DNA from: Amoebidium appalachense
Lineage: Eukaryota; Ichthyosporea
NCBI GenBank assembly: GCA_963693365.1
Contig: CAVNZM010000012.1
Span: 7,316,001 to 7,380,000 of the forward strand
Length of the DNA: 64,000 nucleotides
Direction: 5' to 3'
Shown: positions 1-37,873 of the stretch, in pieces
How the letters are laid out: the number at the start of each line of letters is the position of its first letter
Position numbering within the stretch: the first letter of the stretch is position 1
Program-made: the position numbers and the translations under genes
Notes under the pieces: generated by a model
Told to the model about the DNA's origin: nothing
Database searches by the model: none
Seen by the model: only the letters and a program-made list of their open reading frames with translations

Positions 1-59
1 TCGTATTTATTTCGTCATATCTAGTCCGGCCAATAAAGCAATCGGAAAGCACATTATAA

Positions 60-262
60 GGTATAAATGTATATCTGAAACGTTATATCTCCACATATGA
101 TGTCTATCCGATCATCAATCTCCACATAAAAATCTGTATGATGTAAGTAACATCGATTTTTACATGCATATCTTGTAGGGTGGAAGTACTGTTGGCCTTG
201 GTGCCGACAACTTATCACAGCTCACCTACATGTCGTTAATAAACAAGCACATTCCCTACCTA
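60..262 (+). repeat. Dispersed repeat A, copy 1
   Basis: This stretch matches the sequence split by the retrotransposon near 27.2/30.5 kb. Shared blocks include TTATATCTCCACAT, TGGAAGTACTGTTGGCC, and an end reading ACATGTCGTTAATAAAC. The two copies differ by scattered substitutions, so the family is not recent. No coding capacity is visible. The remaining bases up to 362 show nothing recognisable. Confidence 0.75.
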
Positions 263-359
263 TCCCAGATATCCAAATCCCATTGTAACGCTTTCCCCAT
301 CTTCAGCGTTTCATACGTCTCTTTCTACCGCTACTGGCGGCTGGCGAGCATATGATAAC

Positions 360-607
<248 letters not shown>

Positions 608-938
608 GTGTCGCGGCATGTGTACGACTGTATACATGCCAATGGGCGAGCGTCCCATAGCCATTATGCATGTTTGGCTTGTAATAGATCCTAACAACAA
701 GGTGATTGGGGGAGGGAAAAAGCGAACTACTACACTAATGGAATCCGGTGTATTGCAAAATTACCCAAATCAATCACCACATGGGCATGCACACAGTCAA
801 ATCAATACTAAAAATACTTCATGCAAATTTCGACACATCTTGTCCTCCCCAATACAATTACAATCACAACTACCACCAACATCATCACCACCACCACCAC
901 CACTTAGCATATACCGGAAGACACGTACATTCGCCTCC

Positions 939-1217
939 CATATTTGCAAATCTAAATCGCCATTGATTATTGTCTATTTGAAGCAACACCGTTTACTCAA
1001 ATACAGGGACTCCTAATACTGAAACTGTTTCTTGGTATATAGCAAAAAAAATTCCTCCATTCACCATCCCTACTTGCAGATCTCAATCTCCGTCGATTAT
1101 CATGCACTGATTTGATATTTCCCCCCTTCTCCATTCCCAGCCTCCTTCTTCAAAGCAAATTACACTGCAAATAATCACCTTCGAGATTTGCGAAATTTCA
1201 GATCTCAATTCCATCGA

Positions 1218-1241
<24 letters not shown>
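939..1241. repeat. Three degenerate direct repeats around the RPAP1 stop
   Basis: Segments at 939-990, 1068-1113 and 1190-1241 share the order TTGCA/TTTCA, AGATCTCAAT, CGATTAT, with about 125-bp spacing. The last copy contains the RPAP1-like stop codon at 1218-1220. The rest of 607-1217 has a short CAC-rich run (878-903) and no gene. Confidence 0.5.
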
Positions 1242-26816
<25,575 letters not shown>

Positions 26817-26966
26817 GGTTTGTGATGTGTGCTAAGCAACTAGTTAAGAAAAAACGCCCAAAAATAAACTTTCCCAACAGACGATGCGTGTCACTGAGTG
26901 TTTTGTCGGCTCAGCCGCTGCATGCGCGCGAGCTATATGTGCGCGCAGGTTTGACTTCAGTGTGAA

Positions 26967-27002
26967 TGACGTCATATTACGTCACCAATTTTTGGCGCCA
27001 AA
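26967..27002 (-). promoter_or_regulatory. RPAP1 promoter block: two CRE-type sites and a palindromic E2F-type site
   Basis: TGACGTCA at 26967-26974 is a perfect CRE palindrome, TTACGTCA follows at 26977-26984, and TTTGGCGCCAAA at 26991-27002 matches the palindromic E2F/DP consensus. The cluster lies 150-190 bp upstream of the RPAP1-like start codon. Site identity is read directly from the sequence; use by bZIP and E2F factors in this organism is inference. Confidence 0.55.
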
Positions 27003-27210
27003 TTTCTGAAACTTGCACTTGGCTCTCCCCAGCTGCACCATGCACGAATACATGTCATCAAGGTATGTCCCAAGCCCTTTCTAATCCTAGTAATACAATA
27101 CATGTTGTTGTGTATGTAATAATATGAGGCCTTGCAATTAACAAGGTTTTTATATTATAACCATGTGACACTGTCACTGTCCAAAAAAAAAAAAAAAAGA
27201 AGTTATATCT

Positions 27211-27221
27211 CCACATCATAT
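27211..27221 (+). repeat. Target-site duplication, left (CCACATCATAT)
   Basis: Identical 11-mer to 30461-30471. The two copies bracket the retrotransposon. Joining the outer flanks recreates dispersed repeat A (TTATATCTCCACATCATATCTCC...). Confidence 0.85.
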
Positions 27222-27919
27222 GTTACCCACCATCTATGTCGGTTGTCGAATTGACTCACGAGTTGTCACAGTTACCAATGTCCACTGTTATTTTAGGTGA
27301 TTTTAACACGCGACTCCACCACACAGACACACTGCAAGTGAGTGTCGGGTACCCATCTAAGCCCCCGGAGCGTGCTATCCCTTTAGCAAGGTATGTCCAA
27401 AGTCACACTTTGCGGTTCCCTCAAATATCCCATGCCCACAACACCGACTGGGGAGTGGCCTTTTGGCCATCAACCATGTCAAAACTCTCTCTCCCTCCTA
27501 ACCTCTCTAGGTCATCTGACCACTCTCCTATCCTTTTCCTACCTAAGATCTCCCTTGATCTGCTCCCCCCTCCTCCTCCCACCTTTCGCCTCCGTCTATC
27601 CCAGCTTAAGTCACAGTGGGGTAGAGTTGATGTATGTGTATGCTATGCTACGAAACACCCTATATATATGCGCCTATTAGAATCTGCACAAGCCAGGCCA
27701 GATTCACATCTCGTACTAGATACATGCACTAACTTTATTGTTGATGATTTGATAGATCTCGGTGATTATGCTGGCGGTGGTAGGAAGGAATATCCCGATG
27801 CTCTCTTGTTACCAAACACCACTCCCGCTAGACTAGGTGAACCCCTGTCTCAAAAGGAAAGCTTGCGCCGGCTTGCTAGTATGAATCGATTTGGCCCCCC
27901 CTGCTCGTATTATTGGTGA
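27222..27919 (+). pseudogene. Apurinic-type endonuclease fragment of the retrotransposon
   Basis: Only the C-terminal half of the endonuclease remains. The motif VILGDFNTRL and the later SDHSPI are the conserved catalytic Asp/Asn and Asp-His blocks of APE-type LINE endonucleases. The domain would nick target DNA to prime reverse transcription. The frame is open upstream to the element boundary with no natural start, and it ends at 27919, just past the C-run where the RT frame takes over. This is a broken ORF. Confidence 0.85.
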
Positions 27920-30092
27920 TACCACTGGAGACCCCCTCATAGACTCTGATAAGTATTTCTCGGAACTGTTTAAAGATAGGACCCCCGCTCAGAAACCTAT
28001 TGTGTGGCCTGTAGACCCATCTATCCCCATAGAATCGATCCTCCCCTTTTTCAGCCCCGATGCCATATGGTCTGTGATATCTAGTTATAGCTCTAGTAAG
28101 TCTTGTGGACCTGATGGACTCCCTGCTGGGTTTCTTAAAATCCTTGTTCCCTCCTACCCACAAAAGGAAAGTGATCGTGCTATTAAACCTGATCTTACTA
28201 TCATGTTAAGCTCTCTCTTTTCTTGGTGTGTTAAATGTGGACATGTCCCGTCATCTTGGTTAGATACCTTAGTGATCCCCATAGTTAAGAAGGACTCTGA
28301 GGGCCCCATATCATCCTTTCGCCCCATTACACTAACCCAGGTTGTTCGTAGATTCTTTGAAGCTTGCTTACTTAGGTTATTTGCACACCACCCTAGGTTT
28401 CAATCTATTCTTCACATACACCCATGCCAATCCGCTTTTCGTAAAAACAATTCATGTTATGTTCAAATAATGGCACTGCACGATTCTATGCAAGTTGGTG
28501 CACAATATGTTGGCTTTATTGATTGGAAAACTGCTTACGATTCTGTCTCCCCTGGTCTCCTATGGGAAAAGCTTGCTGCACGGGGTGTACCACACTGCAT
28601 TGGTGTTCTGTTAGAAGCACTCTTGTCTCAAACCTATGGTAGAGCTGTGGTTAATGGGCATCTTTCATATGGTTTTGCTCGTACTAGAGGTCTCTTGCAG
28701 GGTTCATTGCTTAGCCCCTTTTTGTTTAACCTATTTATAGATGATTTGGCTGTCAAGATTTACGCCGAAAACGATGACCCTATTAATAACTTTCCGCCTG
28801 CACTTCTCTATGCTGATGATCTGTCCCTCCTTGCCCGTACCCCTAGACGCCTGCAAAGATTGTTCGATGTAGTGTCAGAGTGGTGCAAGGCAAACCTTAT
28901 GATCCTTAACATAGACAAATGTGGTGTTCTTGTACCTGATATAGCTAACAATTTACACACATTTACATTATCATCTAAACCTGTACCTATAGTTCCAGAA
29001 TACAAATATCTTGGTGTTCCGGTTGATTCTGTTGGTGTTATGTTTCCCCATATGGTCGAAAAGAGGGTAGAGTTGGCTCGTAAGCGGTTAGCTTTCTTCT
29101 CGGCTAATATTTTTAAAGACACACCCCTCCATCCTTCTATTAGACTTACATTTATTCGCACTTTTGTCTTCCCGGCATGTGAATATGGTTTACCCCTTCT
29201 CGCCGCTTGGATCAAGAAAGAGAGAACTAGAGCGCTTAAACCCTTGGCAAATTTCCTTGAAGCAGAAGTTGCCTCCTTTCTATCTAACAACTGTTGTAAA
29301 CCTGGGCCTGTAACGCTCTCGATATATGGTCTGGTCCCAATAGCTGCTAGAGTATCCTATCTCGCGCTGAAATTCAATAAGCACATAAGCCGCTTAAAGA
29401 AGTATTTGCCCTCCCACCCTCTCTTCTCTATCCGACCTGTCCCCTCCTCACCTCCCCCCTCTTTCCTCCCCTCTCTCTCCCCTTCTCCCCTGGGCACAAA
29501 TACAAATAAACCCCGCAATAGTGTGTGTGTGACTTTGGACTGCCACTTACTTATTAAACATGTACACAATCACAAGATAATCACGCAATATAACAAATGG
29601 AAAAAGATACCACACGACACTAGACCCGATGAAAGCATACACCTTGAAAAACTAAGCCTTATGTCTCGTTTTATATATACTGACCGCCTCAACCATATTG
29701 CCAAATATGGCACTCGCAAGTGTATAACACCTAAATACATATTACCTTCCTGTAGAACTGGTCTTTCTCTAGCTGATGGTATTATTGATCAATTACCACG
29801 CTTTTACTGTACACGTGCTATACAGTGGAGATCTAATAAGTATAAGGTGGCATCATTTGCATGCCCAAACAACACACACACACACCAGTTTAACCGGTCA
29901 TGTATCGCCAAATGTAGTTTGATAGACCACATAATACCGCAACACACACACGTCACATTCACAACAGACACCCAGAAAGATAGCCTACCTGTAAATTACA
30001 ACATCCTTGATTTTATACTAAACACGCGTAACTACGACCTGTTTATTAGATGTATTGATTGGCTTGAGAAACACATCACTACAAAATTATAG
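27891..30092 (+). CDS. Reverse transcriptase of the non-LTR retrotransposon
   Basis: The 733-codon frame carries RT motifs in order: SCGPDGLPAGFLKIL, motif A GFIDWKTAYDSV with the first catalytic Asp, motif B GLLQGSLLSPFLFNLFIDDL, motif C LLYADDLSLL with the catalytic Asp pair, and YKYLGVPVD. A C-terminal Cys/His-containing region (SCIAKCSLIDHIIPQH) follows. No RNase H domain was recognised. The catalytic residues are intact, but the N-terminal domain is truncated and frame-shifted, so this copy is probably not autonomous. The first ATG (27891) is not the natural start; the frame continues from the endonuclease. Confidence 0.92.
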   Translation: MAPPARIIGDTTGDPLIDSDKYFSELFKDRTPAQKPIVWPVDPSIPIESILPFFSPDAIWSVISSYSSSKSCGPDGLPAGFLKILVPSYPQKESDRAIKPDLTIMLSSLFSWCVKCGHVPSSWLDTLVIPIVKKDSEGPISSFRPITLTQVVRRFFEACLLRLFAHHPRFQSILHIHPCQSAFRKNNSCYVQIMALHDSMQVGAQYVGFIDWKTAYDSVSPGLLWEKLAARGVPHCIGVLLEALLSQTYGRAVVNGHLSYGFARTRGLLQGSLLSPFLFNLFIDDLAVKIYAENDDPINNFPPALLYADDLSLLARTPRRLQRLFDVVSEWCKANLMILNIDKCGVLVPDIANNLHTFTLSSKPVPIVPEYKYLGVPVDSVGVMFPHMVEKRVELARKRLAFFSANIFKDTPLHPSIRLTFIRTFVFPACEYGLPLLAAWIKKERTRALKPLANFLEAEVASFLSNNCCKPGPVTLSIYGLVPIAARVSYLALKFNKHISRLKKYLPSHPLFSIRPVPSSPPPSFLPSLSPSPLGTNTNKPRNSVCVTLDCHLLIKHVHNHKIITQYNKWKKIPHDTRPDESIHLEKLSLMSRFIYTDRLNHIAKYGTRKCITPKYILPSCRTGLSLADGIIDQLPRFYCTRAIQWRSNKYKVASFACPNNTHTHQFNRSCIAKCSLIDHIIPQHTHVTFTTDTQKDSLPVNYNILDFILNTRNYDLFIRCIDWLEKHITTKL

Positions 30093-30106
30093 CGCACACA
30101 CACACA

Positions 30107-30167
<61 letters not shown>

Positions 30168-30228
30168 CCAGCTGATACCGAGTGTCCCGAGGGAAGCCCC
30201 TTTAAAAAAATTAAAATTAAAATTAAAA

Positions 30229-30268
<40 letters not shown>
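30093..30268 (+). repeat. (CA)n and A-rich tract inside the retrotransposon 3' end
   Basis: (CA)n at 30093-30165 is followed by a 40-bp unique segment and an A-rich tract to 30268. The 55.3-kb copy has the same order on the opposite strand, so the microsatellite is part of the element. Confidence 0.85.
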
Positions 30269-30269
<1 letters not shown>

Positions 30270-30460
30270 GGGGAACCCCAACTAATTGATTTCTCCTTGT
30301 AGTCTTTATGGTGTCTCGTAGAGAAAGTAAACCCTGATATATAGTCACCACCCGACATCTATGTACGTGATCATGATATACCGCTGAGGGGATATTCCGA
30401 GCAAAACCCCCCCCCATACCTGAGACTGGTTCTCTTTGCCTCGAGTAAACAGCGTAAACC

Positions 30461-30625
30461 CCACATCATATCTCCGCATAAAATTTGTATATTATGCAAG
30501 TGATGAACATTGATCTTTTTTACATGTATATCTTGTTGGGTGGAAGTACTGTTGGCCTTGGTGCCAACAACTCATCACAGCTCACCTACATGTCGTTAAT
30601 AAACACTGACATTCCTTTCAACATA
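30461..30625 (+). repeat. Right target-site duplication and rest of dispersed repeat A, copy 2
   Basis: CCACATCATAT (30461-30471) is followed by sequence matching window positions 105-262, including TGGAAGTACTGTTGGCCTTGG and ACATGTCGTTAATAAAC. Repeat A was therefore present before the retrotransposon inserted. Confidence 0.8.
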
Positions 30626-30685
30626 GCTACGGGCCTTAGAATTTTCAGGAATTGAGGCCGGCAAGATAGAGGGACTGAAGGGGAG

Positions 30686-30727
<42 letters not shown>

Positions 30728-31716
30728 GAAAGAGGGAGACACGTACGAGAGGGGGGGGGGGGGGGGAGAGCATGTGTGTGCCGTGCACGCACGTGTTTAT
30801 GTGCACGTGTGTTGTGCATGTATGTGAATTTGTATTGATGCGTGCTTGGGGGGGGGGGGGGGGGAGTCACAAACAACAAGGAGCTCACAGAAGCTGAAGG
30901 GCTTTTTTTTTTTTTTTTTTTAATTGAATTTATTATCGGTCGTAGCTATAGCACAGATGATATGATAATCAAGCCTAACCAGCAGGCCTTTGCTACTCAA
31001 CAATATACGGACATTACCGTAGTTTCACCAGTTAAAATCCACCTCAACATTTTTTTCTATGTTGCAAGTCACATTTGCATCCCTGTTTATATCTCTTTGC
31101 GGGCCTGGGCTATGCTTTTGTGTATATATTCATTCTGAATGTGTGTAGGCAAGTGTATGCAGTTGTTTGGCAACAAAGAGGGAAAAAAACAAAAGTGTAT
31201 ACAGATGCAGAAATGCACAATGCAGTAACCTTCGTTAGATATGGTGTGTGCAAGCAAAAGCCTCAATAGGTTTTCATAATTGTCTGTCTCCCGATTTCCC
31301 TTTTCTTTTGAGTTGTGTTGACAATTTCCTTTAAACCATTTTGTCCTTTTTTTTTTTTTAGTGCCTTGACTTACTATTTTCGGTTTTTTAACACTTTTTT
31401 TGTTTTTTCCTTTCCCCTCCCCACCTTCCCAACTTTAAGGGCTTTGGCGGAACAGGAAATGGAGAAAAAGCATTTTACGCGCGGAAACACCTAGAAATGC
31501 GGTGTGGAATTCACAAGAAAAAGAGAGAGAAAAGCATGCAAAGGCATACACAATACAAATGCAGCACGCAATGTTATGGTCGCTACTAGACTCACATGTA
31601 TGTCGAACGGACCAAAAAAAGAAAAAAGCTAAGAAATGGATTCAGCCACAAATCGTTGACGAGTATCCCTCCTCCTTAGAAACACACTAGCTGTCCGTGT
31701 CGAAAGAACAAAAAGA
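30626..31716. other. Intergenic, poly-G tracts; no gene seen
   Basis: Poly-G runs at 30689-30726 and 30752-30766, G-run 30847-30863 and T-run 30903-30921. The remainder is AT-rich and would include the 3' UTR of the TBP gene. I see no supported gene. Confidence 0.6.
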
Positions 31717-32030
31717 TTACGTTGTCTTGCGGAATTCTGTCAGCACAGGGTAGATGGACTCGAAAGCCTCGTAAATCTCTGTTCGTTCCTGCAAAAATAA
31801 AAGTAAAAAGGTTAGGTGTGCCGCAAAATACATGGGTAGTGAAACATACACGCTGATGCATGACACGCATTCGGCACCGCAACGGAAGCAAAATATCGTG
31901 AAAAGAAGCGAGGTGTTCCGCTTCGCGAAAAGAGCTCTCGTAGAAACGTGTGTGTACACACGAACACACACGAACACGTGTGTATGTCTGTGTGTGCGCG
32001 CACGTGTGCATGTGCCTCAATGTATATGTG

Positions 32031-32081
<51 letters not shown>

Positions 32082-32152
32082 TGTGTATGTGTGTGTGGAA
32101 ATGGGGTGGTGGTGGTGGTGGTTGCAGTTGTGGTGGTTGGTGGGGGAAGGGG

Positions 32153-32191
<39 letters not shown>

Positions 32192-33965
32192 ATGCTTACT
32201 TTTGCACCTGTGAGCACAACTTTTCCAGAAACGAAAATCAGCAGCACAATCTTGGGGTCAACCATACGGTAGATGAGACCGGGGAAGAGCTCGGGCTCAT
32301 ACTGCATGGAGGAAAGGCAGGGGCAGTCAGCACACACGGAAAGCCCCAAACCCCAAAAAATAATACAGCCTCTCTCATTCTCTCTTCTTATTTTTGCCCC
32401 ACTTTCAACTCCTGGTATATTCAATCAAATGAGACCACTGCCCGTTAACGAGCTTGCTTTCATTCTCATCCTGTAGGTATTCGTGAATATGCTGACAACC
32501 CCTACAACACACACACCCGGCTCAACTCTGCCAGAAAAGTTTGATTTCTCACACATACACAGAAGCCTTTGTATCTCCTCCACCAAAAAGTAGTATCCAT
32601 AAGTCGCGGGTGAAAAACAGCCACTCACCGAAACTAAAGAGCGAACGAGAACCAAGAAAGTTCCAACATATAAAATATTAGGCCCAGAAACAACTGCACA
32701 CACAAACACACACAACCCGTGCACCCCTTCTAAGCTTAACACACGCACACACACACACACCTCCCTCTTCACTAACAAAAACTATTATCCATACTTCTAT
32801 CCTTGACAACCACATGCTTCACCCTAAAGACCACACAAAAACAAGAAAACCTTACCTGGCCGAACTGACTGTGCTGAATCTGGATAGCCTCCAAACGGAT
32901 GGGGAACTTCACGTCACATGACCCCACGATGTTCTGGATTCTGAACTCTGTGAACTTGGCAGCAAAGCCTAGCTTCTGGATGATGCGTGCATACTTGCGT
33001 GCGGCCAGCTTTGACTCCTCCTCGCTCTTAGCGCCAGTGCACACCATCTTGCCAGAGGCAAAAATCAGCGCCGTTGTCTTAGGCTCGCGGATGCGCATAA
33101 TGACAGCGGCAAAACGCTGCAAAATGGACATGGCCGACCAAGGTCAGTGACACTTTTCGTGGTTGTGTCAAACGCTACGTTGTCATTCGTGTTTCTTTGC
33201 TTTGAACGGGCAAGCTTGAAACAGCTTCCAGCTATACGGATGGCTAACAACGGTATTGAAGGTATTGAAGGTATCGTAAATGAAACACGAAGGAAAAGAT
33301 AGCTAGATATTTTGCTTCTGAGCAAAAAAAAAAACCTGTTGTCACCTAAACATTATCTTAGAACAAGGAATTGGAAAGATGAAAAGAAATAGGCACCTTG
33401 GGGTTGTATTCGGCATTTCTCGCGTGGAGAGCAATCTGCTTGAGCTCCAGGCGTACCCCAAGGTTAACTGTAGACACGACGTTCCTGTGGAGTAAACGTG
33501 AACTTTAGTCTGGTATGGTTTTCAGTCTTTTCATTAACCTTATCAGGTTGTTGGGGATGTATCAAAAGAACAAGGAGTTCGGGTACCAGAGCACTTTGGC
33601 CAAGAAAAGCAGTAAGAATCGCGGGAGCACCGGGTAACTGCCTTACAAGCACTAAAAAGAAACGAATGAACGGTCCATTTCAAAATTATAGCAGCGAGAA
33701 ATGAACGTGACAAAAAATGTGAGAGAAAAACCTCGTGCTGCAACAACCACAACGGTGCGCACAAAACGCTTAGACAACTATAAAGGCAAAGAGAAACTCT
33801 CAACGGCATCATTTCATGAAAAGAGGGAGAGAAGGTGCAGGAAACTCACTGGAGCTGAGGGATAATTCCCGATGGATGTCTGTTCAAGTCAACTTCGGGG
33901 GCAGCATTCACGTCCAGAGTAGTCTGCGTGGGGAACTGCCCCTGAGGATAAGCTACCGCAGCCAT
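31717..33965 (-). CDS. TBP: TATA-binding protein (five exons, complete)
   Basis: TBP binds the TATA box in the minor groove and nucleates pre-initiation complexes for RNA polymerases I, II and III. Exons are 33850-33965, 33397-33484, 32856-33116, 32200-32301 and 31717-31788. Together they give 639 bp, 212 residues plus TAA, with agreeing phases and GT-AG borders (GTGAGT, GTGCCT, GTAAGG, GTAAGC). The core shows both pseudo-repeats: [87 protein letters not shown] and [14 protein letters not shown]-intercalating Phe positions are retained. The N-terminal extension is only about 30 residues, as in many protists and plants and unlike the long animal form. Confidence 0.97.
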
Positions 33966-34151
33966 TTTGCCTGTAGCTTGCTCCACTCCCAACACTCAGA
34001 AAACTCGGTCTTCCTTGCGTATTCAACTGTGTAGCTTTGCTGGAAAGCGGTTGTACCAGTTTTTGGGTTCCTGCTTGTCCGTTATAAATACTGGGGAAGT
34101 GAGGAGTTTTGTGGGCTGTGTGGCTCCTTTTGGCCCCCTTCCATGCCGTCA

Positions 34152-34160
34152 TCCGCCAAA
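34152..34160 (-). promoter_or_regulatory. Possible E2F-type site upstream of TBP
   Basis: On the gene strand TTTTGGCGG lies about 190 bp upstream of the TBP start codon. It resembles half of the palindromic site found upstream of the RPAP1-like gene. A nine-base match is weak evidence. Confidence 0.25.
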
Positions 34161-34783
34161 ATCTGATCTGACCTCATTGCTTCTATTGGTTATAATCAAG
34201 CAGGGTATAAACAGAATCCAATCATATGCAGCAACAAAATTAGTTTAAAGTCTATGCTTCTAATTGTTAATATTCTCAAGTTTTAATATTGAAATATATA
34301 ATGTGATAGAGATTAAAATTCGTATCTGATTGATGCACTGTCATCCATGTCTTGACTCCAAAGTTGCCTTGAAAGTCGGCGTGCGTTCGCATAAAAGGAC
34401 AAATGGAGGTGCCAGTTCAAAGGCCTCGGAGCAGACCTCGTCGAGGCAAAGTACGGAGACACACCTGTTTGGGCCTATATATGTTTTGTTGCAAGCTACA
34501 GTAGTCAAAGCAGAGTTACCCCTTCCAAGAAAGGACCAAACCATGATGATATCGATACATATATTCTCGGCTAGAAAACACAAACCACATGCATGTCACC
34601 GATGATCGATATCGTAGTTCTTCGGAACCGATGTCGTCAATTGATATAAGTTACTAATTTAATAAATTAATCGATATCTTAATGCATATGCATTCAATAA
34701 TTATGCTTATATTATGGCCGCTTTGCCCAATGTTAATAATAGTTTTTTCGGGCATTTGCACTGATTGTGGCTTCATGGTTATA

Positions 34784-34785
<2 letters not shown>
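34161..34785. other. Intergenic, AT-rich; no gene seen
   Basis: Unique-looking AT-rich DNA upstream of TBP, ending in a poly-C tract (34786-34824). Short open frames have no recognisable features. Confidence 0.5.
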
Positions 34786-34826
<41 letters not shown>

Positions 34827-35023
34827 GGCCACGGGCCAGGGAAGCGGTACCGTTACCCCCTGCCCGCGTTTATTCTGTACTCCAGGGCCACCGGTACCCT
34901 CTACTTATCTACATAACATGCGCACATGCACACTGTGTACAACACACACGCACAGGCAAACGCACATACAAGTAACACTGTGACGTGCGCGCGCGCAAAG
35001 CACATGTATACTCACACCCAGAC

Positions 35024-35645
<622 letters not shown>

Positions 35646-37089
35646 TAATAAAAAAAAATTTACAACGTGTGATTACTGATTATCTTTTCACCCACCCACC
35701 CCTCCCCGATTCGAAGAAGAAGAGGATGGCGAAAATAGAATAGGACTATCGAAGTCGTCCTGTGATTCTAGATATTTTCCAAAAAAAATGGAATTTGTTA
35801 TTTTCATAGGAATTCGCCAGATCCAAATTACTAACGGCGTGATAGTACTCATACATAACAGTATATTCTCCTTTTTACGCATCTCTTAGCAAACATGCAC
35901 ACGGCATCAGTGACACATGAAATGCTACGAAGATTCACACAAAAGTGCGGCGAAAACTCAACAAGACATTAATTATACTGGTTTAAAAGAAAGAGAGAAA
36001 GAAAAAAAGAAAGAAAAAAAAAGTGCGCCGCAAAAGTAATCAAATCAGTTGCCAAGCCCAGTTGAGTGGGTCGGGAAGAGGGGGGGGGGGGGGTACGTAG
36101 GGGGTTGGGTGGGTGGGTTTTGGGGGGGGGGGGAGATTGGGCAGAAGGGGTTGTTACAGTCGGCCCCCAGTGTACGTGGATCATCTAATTCATAAAATGC
36201 CATTTTTGATTTATGAATCCAGCGTGTGCACCAGTGCACTTATCCAAATTTTGAGAAGGTTCAAACCGTTTGCCAACTTTCTTGATAGGCTGATCATGAC
36301 GGTTCCGCGCATAATATTTGAGTTTCGAAATGATTCAGAAGTGGAACAGAGCCGAATCCATGTATGTTTGCTTCCGAAGCTTTTCAATTGATGTGAAGTT
36401 TGTGGTGGTTGAGGGGAGGAAATCTATAGGAAAAAGGGGGAAGGGGGAGGAGGAGGGCCTGAGGGCCCCCGGGGGGGGGGCAAAACATTTGGCACCTACA
36501 ATATTGATTGCAGGGGAACGGCTGGAGGATTTATGGGGGCAAAATTGCGCCCATGCACCGAGGGAGAATGGAGGGCGGATGGAGTCTGGGGAGGGAGGAG
36601 AGGGGGGGGGGGGGAGGGGAGGTCCTGGGAGTGGGGGGAGGGGGGGGGGGGGGGGGATGAGCTCTTGCAAAACACCGTCAAATCCACCAAATTCTGCGTG
36701 CCTCAGGCAGCTGGAACTTATTAGGTGGTCGAGGGCAGCCGTGGCGGCGGCGGGGGGAGGGGGAGGGGGGAGGGGGGGGGGGGGGAGGGGGGAGGACTGG
36801 TGGGTAATAAAGTTGCGACTGCTTGCATGCGTCAGGCTGTAATTTTTGTGTGTGGTGCCCGATGCACGTGCCAAGTGAGTGCGTTGTTCAATGTGTTACT
36901 ACATATACTGAAGAAACAAATGCTAACGCACTACTTTAGAATGGTGAAAAATGCAAAGAAAAAATTCAGTGTCGCGATATTTAATTGCCACATTACAACG
37001 GGTGTGGACAATCCAGGCAATCCTGGCTCCAGCCAGTGAGTTTACGCTTACATACTAGTGCTGCATAGATATTATTGCTCAACATCAGC

Positions 37090-37121
<32 letters not shown>

Positions 37122-37280
37122 GCCCTTCGGGGTTAATTAGAACCTGACTTAGAAGACTTTGAGGCAGAGAGCCCAAATAGATTCCGGCCCCAACCCCAAA
37201 TCTTGTAGTATTATTGGTGTTTCAGGGGGTGCGTGCCCGTTTGCGCACTGCAGTCTGCACGCCTTGCAAGGGTTTGTGAG
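35646..37280. other. Intergenic with G-rich tracts; possible unassigned exons
   Basis: G-rich runs at 36080-36134, 36470-36480, 36600-36656 and 36750-36793. Higher-complexity stretches at 36140-36400 and 36660-36740 have open frames on both strands (for example minus HAEFGGFDGVLQEL), but I cannot connect them by splice sites or recognise a family. Poly-C lies at 37093-37121. Confidence 0.35.
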
Positions 37281-37686
<406 letters not shown>

Positions 37687-37838
37687 TAAACTTCAGGTGG
37701 GTATCGGCTCTACTTTTTCCGATCTCTTCCCGTTTTTTTTTTGTTTTTTTTTCTTGTTTTTTTTTCTCCATCCGCCAGAAAGAGGGTCTGCATCATCCGA
37801 TGATGCATACGGCCAGACCGGGTATTGCAACCGGCGGA

Positions 37839-37872
<34 letters not shown>

Positions 37873-37873
<1 letters not shown>

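Larger units (their letters stand above)
27222..30460 (+). mobile_element. Non-LTR retrotransposon (APE endonuclease + RT), 5'-truncated
   Basis: A 3.24-kb element flanked by an 11-bp direct duplication and inserted into dispersed repeat A. It begins inside the endonuclease domain, so it is 5'-truncated as LINEs often are. After the RT frame come a (CA)n run (30093-30165), an A-rich tract with AAAATT units (30203-30268), and a further ~190 bp ending GAGTAAACAGCGTAAACC. That terminus is shared by partial copies at 48.7 and 55.3 kb, so the element does not end in poly(A). The two reading frames are separated by a +1 shift at a seven-C run (27894-27900). I cannot place it in a named clade from sequence alone. 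Confidence 0.9.

Noticed and set aside
36113-36874. Overlapping frames on both strands as exons of an unknown gene
   Set aside because: No pair of exons could be joined by splice consensus and no family was recognised. Left as unassigned.
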